Shown here: positions 26,139 through 34,311 of the stretch, one piece after another
Position numbering within the stretch: position 1 is the stretch's first letter
Layout of the letters: each line of letters starts with the position of its first letter
Source: Treponema sp.
Lineage (GTDB): Bacteria > Spirochaetota > Spirochaetia > Treponematales > Treponemataceae
Assembly (NCBI GenBank): GCA_017469785.1
Contig: JAFUFU010000034.1
Coordinates: 1 to 64,000, forward strand
DNA length: 64,000 nucleotides
Direction: 5' to 3'
Notes under the pieces: model-generated
Told to the model about the DNA's origin: nothing
The model's input: the letters and a program-made list of their open reading frames with translations, nothing else
Database searches by the model: none
Translations under genes and position numbers: made by a program

Positions 26139-26894
26139 ATGCGTACAAAATATGTAGCAGGCAACTGGAAAATGAACATGGACAAAGCGGGAGCTGTCGC
26201 TCTTGCACAGGGATTAGTTGAGAACCTCAAGGGACTCAATGCAAAATACATGATTGCGCCACCGTTTGTCTATCTCGATGCCGTATCTCAGGTCGTAAAA
26301 GGCTCAAACATCATTCTCGGCGCACAGAATATGACCGTTACTGACAACGGTGCTCACACAGGCGCAATCTCTTGGGCAATGCTCAAAGACCTCGGCGTTC
26401 AGACCGTAATCCTCGGTCACTCAGAGCGACGCGACGAGTTCAACGAGAGTGACAAGCTCATCAACGAAAAAGTTCACAAAGCTTTGGATAACGGTCTTGA
26501 CGTAGTTCTCTGTATCGGCGAGCTTTACTCACAGCGAGTTGCAGGAGTCACAAACCAGATTTGCGAAAATCAGGTCAAGGAAGGATTCGCTGGCGTCAAA
26601 GAAGAGCAGCTCTCACACATCTCAATCGCTTACGAGCCGGTTTGGGCTATCGGTACAGGCAAAACAGCTACTCCAGCCGAGGCTCAGGAAGTTCACGCTT
26701 TCGTCCGCAATGTCATCAAAGGTCTTTACAGCCAGAAAGCAGCTGACGAAATGATGATTCTCTATGGCGGCTCTATGAACGACGGCAACGCAGAAGAATT
26801 GCTCGCTCAGCCGGACATCGACGGCGGTTTGATTGGCGGAGCTTCGCTCAAAGTTGACAAGTTCACGACAATCTGTAAATTCGCAAGCAAATAA
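26139..26894 (+). CDS. tpiA: Triosephosphate isomerase
   Basis: 251 residues. It interconverts dihydroxyacetone phosphate and glyceraldehyde 3-phosphate. The substrate loop start is GNWKMNMDK (active Lys). The electrophilic His is in VILGHSERRDEF, the catalytic Glu in IAYEPVWAIGTGKTA, and the phosphate-binding end is LYGGSMNDGNAEEL and GLIGGASL. ATG 26139 with AGGAG seven bases upstream was chosen over an earlier in-frame ATG. pgk converges on it from the other side. Confidence 0.96.
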   Translation: MRTKYVAGNWKMNMDKAGAVALAQGLVENLKGLNAKYMIAPPFVYLDAVSQVVKGSNIILGAQNMTVTDNGAHTGAISWAMLKDLGVQTVILGHSERRDEFNESDKLINEKVHKALDNGLDVVLCIGELYSQRVAGVTNQICENQVKEGFAGVKEEQLSHISIAYEPVWAIGTGKTATPAEAQEVHAFVRNVIKGLYSQKAADEMMILYGGSMNDGNAEELLAQPDIDGGLIGGASLKVDKFTTICKFASK

Positions 26895-26927
26895 TTTGTA
26901 AGACAAATTTTTAATATTTGTGATAAA

Positions 26928-27028
26928 ACAAAAAAAAACAAGCTCCCGTCGGGAACACGCCATCAAACATCGCAGTGAGCAAAGCTCAGGCGAGTTTGTG
27001 TCGCACCCCCGACTCCGCTTGTTTTTTT
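26928..27028 (+). terminator. tpiA terminator with an enlarged loop
   Basis: The arms AAAAAAACAAGC and GCTTGTTTTTTT plus imperfectly pairing TCCCGTCGGG/CCCGACTCCG enclose about 55 unrelated bases, and the right arm runs into T7. It looks like a terminator whose loop received an insertion. Confidence 0.5.
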
Positions 27029-27075
27029 GCATTTACCAGCAATGCTAAAAAATGGTCTTTCAACTTACAACACAT

Positions 27076-27108
27076 AAAAAAATCCTGCTCAATCGGGCAG
27101 GATTTTTT
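27076..27108. terminator. Bidirectional terminator between tpiA and pgk
   Basis: AATCCTGC and GCAGGATT pair around an 8-base loop, with A6 on one side and T6 on the other, so it can stop transcription from both convergent genes. Confidence 0.85.
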
Positions 27109-27114
27109 GTTTTA

Positions 27115-27212
27115 AATTCCTCACAGAGGGCACAGAGTTCACAGAGGGATTTCAAAGTTTAGAAAAACTCTTCTCTAAATCTCATCCTCTGTGTCCTCCA
27201 AAACTCTGTGAG
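27115..27212. repeat. Palindromic repeat family R2, copy 2
   Basis: Left arm ATTCCTCACAGAGGGCACAG plus TTCACAGAG and right arm CCTCTGTG...AAACTCTGTGAG, with about 45 bases between. It lies downstream of pgk, between its stop and the bidirectional terminator. Confidence 0.8.
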
Positions 27213-27268
27213 TTTTTTATTTTGTTGCCAGAATGCGTCGGTCGCTTACGCGACCTTAGCTATTTTGT

Positions 27269-28540
27269 CTACTTCGTAGCAAGAATAGCAATTCCTGGGA
27301 GTGTTTTTCCTTCGAGGAATTCAAGGCTTGCACCGCCGCCTGTTGAAACGTGGCTCATTTTGTCTGCCAGATGGAATTTGTTTACGGCTGCAACTGAGTC
27401 ACCGCCGCCAACGACAGTCATTGCTCCGCGGCCTGTAGCGTCTGCAACGAGCTGGGCGACTGTAGCCGTTCCTTTGGCGAATGCATCGAACTCGAATACG
27501 CCGACCGGTCCGTTCCATACAACTGATTTAGCTGTAGAAAGAACTTCTGTGTAGAGGGCGATTGTCTTCGGGCCGACATCCATAGCCATGAGATTGTTAG
27601 GAATGTCTACGCCGTCAACTGCCACTGGAGTTGCGTTTGCATCAAATTTGTCTGCTGCAACATGGTCAACCGGGAGAACGATTTTAACGCCTTTTGCTTC
27701 TGCATCTGCGAGCAGTTTTTTAGCTGTATCGATGAAGTCGTCCTCAACCAAAGAGATACCAACTTTGTGGCCCTGTGCTTTGAGGAAGGTGTAAGCCATA
27801 CCGCCACCGATAACGAGGGCTGAAGCGTTCTTCAAGAGGCTTTCCAAAACAGCGATTTTTGAAGAAACTTTTGCACCACCGATGATTGCGACCTGTGGTT
27901 TTGGCGGATTCTCAACCATTGGCTGAATGTATTTGACTTCTTTTTCCATGAGGAAGCCGCCGACTGAAGGAACCGGCATGAATTTTGCGATAGAAGCTGT
28001 TGAAGCCTGGTCGCGGTGAGCCGTGCCGAATGCGTCGTTTACGAAAATGTCACCGTAAGAAGCAAGCTCTTTTGCCATTACGTCGCGCTCTGCTGAGTCT
28101 TTTGATGTCTCCTCTTTGTGGAAGCGGACATTCTCAAGCATTGCGACGGCACCTTCCGGGAGAGCGTCGATTGCGGCTTTCTGACCAAGAGCATCCGGCA
28201 AGAATGTGACTTCTTTTCCGAGTTTTTTTGCGAAATACTCAACGACCGGCTTCATGCGGTTTTTGCCGTTGATGAATTTCTCTGCGTCCTCAGAAGTCCA
28301 GGTTTTTCCAGCCTTTTCTGCCTTTTCCTGAGCTTTTTTAACGTCTTTTTTCGGATCGCCCAAGTGGCTCATAAGAACGAGTGAGCGCGGGCCCTGCTCA
28401 AGGATATACTGAATTGTTGGGAGGGCTGCCATGATACGAGTGTCGTCCTGAACAACTCCGTCCTTCATAGGAACGTTGAAATCTACGCGCATGATGATGC
28501 GTTTGCCTTTAAGATCAACATCTTTTACTGTCTTGATCAT
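27269..28540 (-). CDS. pgk: Phosphoglycerate kinase
   Basis: 423 residues. It makes ATP from 1,3-bisphosphoglycerate. The N-terminal domain has [16 protein letters not shown] and [12 protein letters not shown]. The hinge and nucleotide domain have [20 protein letters not shown] and [15 protein letters not shown], and the closing [12 protein letters not shown] with [13 protein letters not shown] is present. A short insert relative to 390-residue enzymes lies near residues 70-95. The start was set at ATG 28540, which has AAGGAG upstream; an earlier in-frame codon has no site. Confidence 0.96.
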   Translation of the reverse strand: MIKTVKDVDLKGKRIIMRVDFNVPMKDGVVQDDTRIMAALPTIQYILEQGPRSLVLMSHLGDPKKDVKKAQEKAEKAGKTWTSEDAEKFINGKNRMKPVVEYFAKKLGKEVTFLPDALGQKAAIDALPEGAVAMLENVRFHKEETSKDSAERDVMAKELASYGDIFVNDAFGTAHRDQASTASIAKFMPVPSVGGFLMEKEVKYIQPMVENPPKPQVAIIGGAKVSSKIAVLESLLKNASALVIGGGMAYTFLKAQGHKVGISLVEDDFIDTAKKLLADAEAKGVKIVLPVDHVAADKFDANATPVAVDGVDIPNNLMAMDVGPKTIALYTEVLSTAKSVVWNGPVGVFEFDAFAKGTATVAQLVADATGRGAMTVVGGGDSVAAVNKFHLADKMSHVSTGGGASLEFLEGKTLPGIAILATK

Positions 28541-28604
28541 CTGTAAAACTCCTTCTTTATAGGTTTTCTCCAATTTTACATCGTTTTCGATACAAATTCA
28601 ATTG

Positions 28605-28687
28605 AAATTCCTCACAGAGCTCAAGAGTTCACAGAGATATTTTCCTTCGTTTTTCCCTGTAGTCTCTGTGCCCTCTGTGAGAAATTT
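28605..28687. repeat. Palindromic repeat family R2, copy 3
   Basis: AAATTCCTCACAGAG plus GTTCACAGAG on the left and CTCTGTG plus CCCTCTGTGAGAAATTT on the right, with a spacer of about 30 bases, the shortest of the four copies. It occupies the divergent spacer between pgk and the radical SAM gene. Confidence 0.8.
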
Positions 28688-28701
28688 ACTATAATAATTA
28701 C

Positions 28702-29733
28702 ATGTTCAATCCAACCGAAATTATTTTCGCCATGACTACGGCCTGCAACCTGCACTGCCCCCACTGTTTCGTAAACCGCGAGCCATTCAACCTTAAAACG
28801 GACGACGCCATAAATTTTCTCAAAAGCACCCATAGCTCTCCCAATTCTTCTATAGAAAGAGTGGGTTTTTCCGGCGGCGAGCCATTTTTGCGCCAGGACT
28901 TTTTGTGCGAAGTGATTAAAGCCTCAATCGACATGGATTTTATGTTCGACCGGATTATGACAAACGGCGACTGGTGGAAAACAAAAGAGGATTTGCGCGC
29001 CACCCTGCAAAAAGTCTACGATGCCGGCTACGACGGAAAAATCGGCGTGAGCTACGACTCATTCCACAGCCAGAGCGAAGAGCGGATTTCAACATTCATC
29101 GAGACCGCCTGGGAAATTTTCGGCGGGGATTCAGTGGAAATCCAAAGTGTGAAGGGGGAAGTCTCCCCCTACGCCTCATCTAAAGAATCGGCTACCCTCT
29201 CTACAGGGGCTACGCCCCCGTACCCCCAAGAAAGCCACACAGATTCGATTTTGCTAACGCAAAATCTAGCTTGGAAATTAAGTTCTCTCGCCTCACGACT
29301 GAATCTCACATACGAGGAAAACATCTCACCTTCCGGGCGCGGAATCGCAACACTCACGGGGGGAGAGATTTTCCTTCCGGCTTACATTCAGACTGAAAGT
29401 TATCAGGCAAAAGACGACCGCGCTTTTAAAGACAAAAGCTGGTTTGAGGACGATTTCTGCCAGTCGATGGGACAGATTCTCTTTGTTCACGCGACAGGAG
29501 ACATCGCTCCCTGCTGCGGCTTTGCCAACGAAAACCCGGCACTTTTTATCGGGAAAATCACGGACAGCTTTGACCAGATACTGGAAAAATCACAGAAAAA
29601 CAAAATGGTTCAGCTTTGCTTTGAGAAAGGACTGTCATCAAAAATCAGGATTCTCAAGGCCGAAGGCCACCTTCCAGCAGGAAAGACAGGGGATATCTGC
29701 ACATTCTGTGATTTTGTAATGCATAATTCATAA
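28702..29733 (+). CDS. Radical SAM protein carrying an in-frame repeat insertion
   Basis: 343 residues. The N-terminal cluster motif is CNLHCPHC, followed by VGFSGGEPFLRQDFL (SAM-binding GGE) and RIMTNGDWW. A second cysteine group near the C-terminus (DIAPCCGFANENP and GDICTFCDF) suggests an auxiliary cluster of SPASM type. Residues about 152-192 (starting GEVSPYASSKESATLSTG) do not look like the fold and correspond to an R4 repeat read through in frame. The substrate is unknown. No peptide precursor or partner maturase is visible beside it. Confidence 0.8.
   Translation: MFNPTEIIFAMTTACNLHCPHCFVNREPFNLKTDDAINFLKSTHSSPNSSIERVGFSGGEPFLRQDFLCEVIKASIDMDFMFDRIMTNGDWWKTKEDLRATLQKVYDAGYDGKIGVSYDSFHSQSEERISTFIETAWEIFGGDSVEIQSVKGEVSPYASSKESATLSTGATPPYPQESHTDSILLTQNLAWKLSSLASRLNLTYEENISPSGRGIATLTGGEIFLPAYIQTESYQAKDDRAFKDKSWFEDDFCQSMGQILFVHATGDIAPCCGFANENPALFIGKITDSFDQILEKSQKNKMVQLCFEKGLSSKIRILKAEGHLPAGKTGDICTFCDFVMHNS
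29155..29275. repeat. R4 repeat inside the radical SAM gene
   Basis: GGGGGAAGTCTCCCCCT, then CGGCTACCCTCTCTACAGGG with GGCTACGCCCCCGTACCCCC, then a hairpin GATTTTGC-TAAC-GCAAAATC. The first blocks match the R4 copies at 30833-30936 and 55393-55490. Exact ends are estimated. Confidence 0.6.
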
Positions 29734-29747
29734 TGATGAGTGCAAAA

Positions 29748-30953
29748 TCACTTAATTTTTCTGACGCACTCGTTGAATTCTATGCCGCTCACTTCTTTTT
29801 CAGCTCCGAAATCAATTCCGTCTTCAAGGTGCATGATTTCATTCTCAACGCAGCCCAGCACCGCGTCAAAATCGGGGGAATTTGTCTTTACATCCCCCAC
29901 AGGACTCCGCGTTTTTCGGCCTTTATAAGCCACGGAATATTTTTCGAGATTCTGAGGAGTGTTTTTCCGCTGATTGTAAAGATTCCACAAAAAGCGTGCG
30001 GCAATGAGCCTTGTGACAGTCGTGTTTTTTGAAAGCGCGTTATCAGCGTCAAGAGGCTGGGAGACAGGATTCAAAAGACCGCTTCCGGCGACTTTGTTGT
30101 AAAGTTCCTTATCAGAAACTTGTTTTCCGGCCGTGTAATTATAAAGCAGCTCAGGCTCCAGATTCGTGACAAGCAGCATCTGCATCACGGTGAGATTTTT
30201 GAGCGCAAGCAGCTCTACGGACCGGGAATTCTGGTCATTTGAAAGGGAGCGCAAATTCCAGCTGGTATCCCTGAGGGAGACATAGGAAGCGCGATAGAAT
30301 GAGTCCAGCGAAAGGAAGGCTTCGTCAAAAGCTGCCAGGGCAGTCGCATAATTCTGTTTCGCGTAACTCATGAGCGCGACTTCCAGCGTTAGAAGGGATT
30401 TGTCAGAAAAAAGCTGCATTTTTTCGCTGAAATTCGATTCGAGTCCGAGTCTGTTGGCCAAAATGAGCGTGCGGGCATCTCCCTTGAAACTTTCCTGAGA
30501 AGCCTCCTGATATTTTTTTGCCAGTCCCTTGCTTCCCCCGTCATAAGCGGCGCATCCCGCAATGGCATAGAGACGGGCGACGATGGCTTTCTTGAGGGAA
30601 GCGTCTTTCAGAGTTGCCTCGATGTCCGAAATCAGTCTTTCATTGTTTTTCTGCCATTCCTTTGCCTTTGAAGAATCTATTCCCTCATAAAACTGAGCAT
30701 CAAGGGAAGCAAAGCGGGCTTCGAAGGCTGAGATTTCTGCACTTGAAGACACTGAATCAATATAAACATCATCCTGCATGGAAGCACAAGAGGCAAAAAT
30801 CAGCGCAATAAAGACCATGCACTGCAGGAAAATACAGGGGCGTTGCGGGGTGCGGCCACGCACCCCGCAGAAGGGGTAGCGGACAAGACCGCAACGAAGT
30901 GAGGACTTGGCAGCGAGGGGAAGGCTTTCCCCTGTAAAATTTTTATTACTCAT
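29748..30953 (-). CDS. Lipoprotein of unknown function with a repeat inserted in its signal peptide
   Basis: 401 residues from ATG 30953, which has AGGAG six bases upstream. Residues 1-7 (MSNKNFT) and then CIFLQCMVFIALIFASC would make a normal lipoprotein signal peptide. Between them lie about 34 residues (ESLPLAAKSSLRCGLVRYPF and more) encoded by an R4 repeat. The mature part is helical, with repeats of the type seen in TPR-like proteins (YAIAGCAAYDGGSKGLAKKY, NYATALAAFDEAF). I do not recognise the family. If the insertion spoils export, an internal start at ATG 30818 might be used instead. Confidence 0.65.
   Translation of the reverse strand: MSNKNFTGESLPLAAKSSLRCGLVRYPFCGVRGRTPQRPCIFLQCMVFIALIFASCASMQDDVYIDSVSSSAEISAFEARFASLDAQFYEGIDSSKAKEWQKNNERLISDIEATLKDASLKKAIVARLYAIAGCAAYDGGSKGLAKKYQEASQESFKGDARTLILANRLGLESNFSEKMQLFSDKSLLTLEVALMSYAKQNYATALAAFDEAFLSLDSFYRASYVSLRDTSWNLRSLSNDQNSRSVELLALKNLTVMQMLLVTNLEPELLYNYTAGKQVSDKELYNKVAGSGLLNPVSQPLDADNALSKNTTVTRLIAARFLWNLYNQRKNTPQNLEKYSVAYKGRKTRSPVGDVKTNSPDFDAVLGCVENEIMHLEDGIDFGAEKEVSGIEFNECVRKIK
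30833..30936. repeat. R4 repeat inside the lipoprotein signal-peptide region
   Basis: Bounded by TACAGGGG and CCCCTGTA inverted ends. Read on the minus strand it has GGGGAAAGCCTTCCCCTCG, CCGCTACCCCTTCTGCGGGG and a GC-rich hairpin GCGGGGTGCGTGGCCGCACC. It shares layout and blocks with 55393-55490. Confidence 0.7.
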
Positions 30954-30995
30954 TTTAAACTCCTAATCAGTACGTTCAAGCTCACAATTTTTGTC

Positions 30996-33773
30996 TTATC
31001 GCAGTTTCCATGCGACAAGTTTTTTGTCCACCGTAAGCGCGATGCACTCAGACACCTTGTCTCCGTTCACATCCGCGAAAACAGGCTTTCCCCAGCCCGT
31101 CAGAGGGAAGCCAGAAAGGAGCTCAAGGCTCTCGTTGAAACCGTAAATGACATTTGCATCGGCACAGACATACACATTCTGCCGGCCGTTATGCTCCGGG
31201 TCGCGCACAGAGAGGAAGCCCTGTCTTGCCGTCGCCTGAGGAATCTGCACGGTGAGAAGAGAGCCGTCCAGGGAGATTCGGTACAGAAGCGCATCGTTTG
31301 AAAGGGCGTAGAAATATTTATCGCTGGCAACGACATTCGTCATGAAAACGCCGCCTATGCGCATGGGAAATCCGTCAATCTGAGAGCCGTCTGACGAATC
31401 TGCACGCCAGACATTCATTTCGCCGGCCTGGGTCACGAATCCAATGTAAGTTTTTCCGCCTGATTTCAGCAAGGCTGGTGAGCCAAGGGCGATTCCGGGA
31501 ATTTCGAAAGGCGAATCCAGATTCATGCATTTTTCCCCCTCGAAATAATAGATTTTTCCAAGGAAGCCCTTGCTGTAAACAACGAAAGATTTGCCGTCGG
31601 GAAGCGCCACTGGCTCGGATTTTGCAGACAAGCCTGGAATTTCAATCACGGAAACTGAAGCGTCAGCCTTGACGATTACCACAGAACTGCGCTCTGTAAC
31701 CAGAACAAGATTTTCTCCGACACTGCAGGGGCGGCACGCGATTGTCTCCCCCAGCACAATCGGGAATTTTGAGACAGAGTCAAGGGATGGAGAAAGCAAA
31801 TCCACGAGGCCGTGGGAAGTAACAGTCCAAAGAGAGGCATCGTCCTTTATTTTGCCGGCAGCGACGATTTCGATTTTATCGCTACCGGCTTTTGAAGAGA
31901 CTGTCATGCTTGAAACATTCAGAGATTTCAGCGTTTTGCCGTCCTCGACCCAATAGACGTTTTTGGGATTTTTGCCGGAATCAACCTGCAGATTCAGGGC
32001 GTCTGTTTTTCCCTCAAGAGGAATCGGGAATCCCGGAACAGCATAGAGACTGCCGCTTTTTCTGGCACAGGCATGAAGTGAAAATTCCAGGACTGATTTA
32101 TCAACGCGGACATCGAAACGCCCCATTGTATAGAGCTGCAGAACCTGAGAAAAGGCCTCATTGCTCCGCAAGAAAAATGGTACGCTGCGCTCAAGATTGT
32201 AAAAAAGCGAAAGGGCAGACTCATTCTTCAGGTCTTTTGAAACCTCAGCGTAGTTTTTGCTTTTTATCAGCGCCTTTCCTGAGTGAGCGTTTGTATAGAC
32301 CGAAGAAAGACATTCCGGGCTTTCTGAGAAATAAATCACGCCGTCGAGAACCATAAAATATGGAGAAGGAAGATTTATTCCAAGGGCGCCGAGCATGAAA
32401 TTCAAGAAAGCAGGAAGCTCAAGGCGGGGAAGCCGGACACCGCCAAGAATAAGCGAGTTGTCATTTTTTATCAGGATTGACGATGTAAAACTGTTGAACA
32501 CTTGCTGGCGGGCTTTTTCGTCCTTAATTTGGATGGCAAAAACCGGATCGTTCTGATTTTCGATGCCGAGCATCGCATATTCGCTGCCGGACCATGAAAA
32601 AAGCAGCTCCTCAAGGCCCATGGAAAATATGGTTTTGCACCAGCCGTTACAGTTTTCCCAAAATTCATCGGGATTTTTGACATCAGGCAGATAAGGAAGC
32701 ACAGCATCTTTAAGCTCTTCAAGGGTTCCGGCATTAAGAACCGTATAATACTGAGTGATATCAGAAAAACGAGTCAGAAGAGACGGAGTCGTTGATTTTT
32801 TGGAAAGGATTTGTGAAAGAGCTGCGTTCTCCCCTTCTTCGATATTCATTGGAAGCCGGCATGTAAGGGCTACGTCTGAATCTGTAATGTTGAAAGAGAT
32901 GACGCTCAATGAATCCGCTGAAACAAAACTGGCAATTGATGAAAGAACGGGATTTCCTTCCGTCACAAAATGCAAAAGCGAATGTGCGTCTGCAATGATG
33001 CGAAGTTCCCCGGGGCGACTTCCCTTGAAGAGAGAAAGCTGTTCTTTTGTATAACTCGTGTCATTTTGGACAAGGCTCGCCGTAAGCAGATGCTCAAAGG
33101 AGTCGGAGACAATCACGAGATTTTTGACTGATTTGACAAAAAGACGCATCGCTCCAGGAATTTCGTAGACATAGTAAGAAGTCTGCTCGTTTGATTCGTA
33201 AGAAAGATTGTCAATGGAAAGGTTCATCTTTGGATACATGTATGAGGCGACACGTGAAAAGAGCGAGAACATTCCAAGGTTCACAATCGCCACAAAATGG
33301 GAATCCTCTCCAAGTTTGGAGCCAGAACCATACAAAGCGAAATCGACGGGACGGGATGCAAGAAACTGAAGGGCTTCATTGTCCCGAAGGGGCGAGGCGC
33401 GGAAATCCATGAAGACTTTTCTGACAGAAGAAAGCTCGGGAGCCGACAAAAACACATCTGCGGCCTGAAGATCAAAAAGCGGATTTACCGTCGCAAAAGC
33501 CGAATCCGTGCGCAGGTAGATTGAATAATTGCGCGGAATCGAAGCAAGCGAAGAACGCCGGTCAAATGCCGAAAAAGCAAGGGCCGCGGCAAGCAAAACG
33601 GCGAGCGTCAGGACGATTGTTACAATAGAAACAAAGAAACGAAGGAGAGGATTTTTCTTTTTTGAAGGTATTTTTTTCTCAGAAGAGCCGGAGTCAATGC
33701 TACCAGCGGCTTCCACAAGATTTGTTTCATTTACATCAGCAACTTTTTCAGATTCAGTACGAGATTCTTCCAT
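30996..33773 (-). CDS. Large membrane-anchored protein of unknown function
   Basis: 925 residues. A charged N-terminal tail of about 45 residues precedes one membrane helix (FFVSIVTIVLTLAVLLAAAL). The rest lies outside the cytoplasm. Residues about 75-560 resemble a DUF3352-like fold (RNYSIYLRTDSAFATVNPLF). The last 300 residues contain repeated short beta units (PVALPDGKSFVVYSKGFLGK, SPALLKSGGKTYIGFVTQAG, FPLTGWGKPVFADVNGDKVS) consistent with a beta-propeller or FG-GAP-like domain. The lipoprotein at 29748-30953 follows 42 bases after its stop, so the two may work together in the envelope. The domain calls are by eye. Confidence 0.65.
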   Translation of the reverse strand: MEESRTESEKVADVNETNLVEAAGSIDSGSSEKKIPSKKKNPLLRFFVSIVTIVLTLAVLLAAALAFSAFDRRSSLASIPRNYSIYLRTDSAFATVNPLFDLQAADVFLSAPELSSVRKVFMDFRASPLRDNEALQFLASRPVDFALYGSGSKLGEDSHFVAIVNLGMFSLFSRVASYMYPKMNLSIDNLSYESNEQTSYYVYEIPGAMRLFVKSVKNLVIVSDSFEHLLTASLVQNDTSYTKEQLSLFKGSRPGELRIIADAHSLLHFVTEGNPVLSSIASFVSADSLSVISFNITDSDVALTCRLPMNIEEGENAALSQILSKKSTTPSLLTRFSDITQYYTVLNAGTLEELKDAVLPYLPDVKNPDEFWENCNGWCKTIFSMGLEELLFSWSGSEYAMLGIENQNDPVFAIQIKDEKARQQVFNSFTSSILIKNDNSLILGGVRLPRLELPAFLNFMLGALGINLPSPYFMVLDGVIYFSESPECLSSVYTNAHSGKALIKSKNYAEVSKDLKNESALSLFYNLERSVPFFLRSNEAFSQVLQLYTMGRFDVRVDKSVLEFSLHACARKSGSLYAVPGFPIPLEGKTDALNLQVDSGKNPKNVYWVEDGKTLKSLNVSSMTVSSKAGSDKIEIVAAGKIKDDASLWTVTSHGLVDLLSPSLDSVSKFPIVLGETIACRPCSVGENLVLVTERSSVVIVKADASVSVIEIPGLSAKSEPVALPDGKSFVVYSKGFLGKIYYFEGEKCMNLDSPFEIPGIALGSPALLKSGGKTYIGFVTQAGEMNVWRADSSDGSQIDGFPMRIGGVFMTNVVASDKYFYALSNDALLYRISLDGSLLTVQIPQATARQGFLSVRDPEHNGRQNVYVCADANVIYGFNESLELLSGFPLTGWGKPVFADVNGDKVSECIALTVDKKLVAWKLR

Positions 33774-33891
33774 ATCTCAATTTTCAAATAATAAGAAGAT
33801 TTTGTCAATGTGAATCGAAGCAGAAAGAAAATTCCACGACTAAAAAGCCATGCGTTTTTCGGAGCGAAAACACGCAGCATATTTCGCGAGA

Positions 33892-34099
33892 GTTGAATCG
33901 AATGATAATGAAAACAGCAAAAAAAGTCCGCCGAAGCGGACTTTACTAGATAGTGCTAGAAAACTTAGCAGTTCTCAGAGAAATATTTGATTGTGCGGAC
34001 CATACGTCGCTACGCGCCGTTTGCCACTAAGGAAGTTATTGACGTTTGCGCTCTCGCGCATGGGCATCTGTGAACTATAGCTATTTTCATTATCATACC
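33892..34099 (-). pseudogene. Second, degenerate copy of the gapA 3' end with its own terminator
   Basis: On the minus strand the fragment reads YDNENSYSSQ, an insertion of about 64 bases bounded by CAT on both sides (34004-34067), then [12 protein letters not shown] and TAA at 33967-33965. The real gapA ends [20 protein letters not shown] and NC. Most base differences are silent, so the copy was once under selection or came from a coding paralogue. A perfect-stem terminator follows. Everything upstream of YDNENSY is missing and is replaced by an R3 element. Confidence 0.85.
33919..33944 (-). terminator. Terminator behind the gapA remnant
   Basis: On the minus strand AAAGTCCGC-TTCG-GCGGACTTT, a 9-bp perfect stem with a TTCG tetraloop, followed by T7. 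It retains full terminator form although the gene before it is dead. Confidence 0.85.
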
Positions 34100-34100
34100 T

Positions 34101-34180
34101 AGCGAACGGCCCGTAGGGCAAAAACTCGTAAGACGAGTTTTTAGTGAGTCTCGATTTAAGCTATGCTTAAATCGGCGGTC
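34101..34180. repeat. Paired-hairpin element R3, copy 2
   Basis: Read on the minus strand: GATTTAAGC-ATA-GCTTAAATC (9-bp stem), linker GAGACTCACT, AAAAACTCGT-CTT-ACGAGTTTTT (10-bp stem), then GCCCTACGGGCCGTTCGCT, which abuts the gapA remnant. Same layout as 18552-18640. Confidence 0.75.
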
Positions 34181-34267
34181 GTAGCAAGCGTGCGACCGCG
34201 CGGGAGCGTTTTGCGCAGCAATAACGCGACCAGTTGAATAAAACGACAATGAAAATAGCATAATAGC

Positions 34268-34299
34268 AAAAAAAAGAGGCTCAAAAGAGCCTCTTTTTA
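34268..34299 (-). terminator. gapA terminator
   Basis: On the minus strand AAGAGGCTC-TTTT-GAGCCTCTT followed by T8, 13 bases after the gapA stop. Confidence 0.9.
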
Positions 34300-34311
34300 G
34301 CTTAAATCAGC

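Noticed and set aside
34010..34261. 83-codon minus-strand frame across the gapA remnant and R3 element
   Set aside because: It is made of repeat and remnant sequence, has no ribosome site and resembles no protein.
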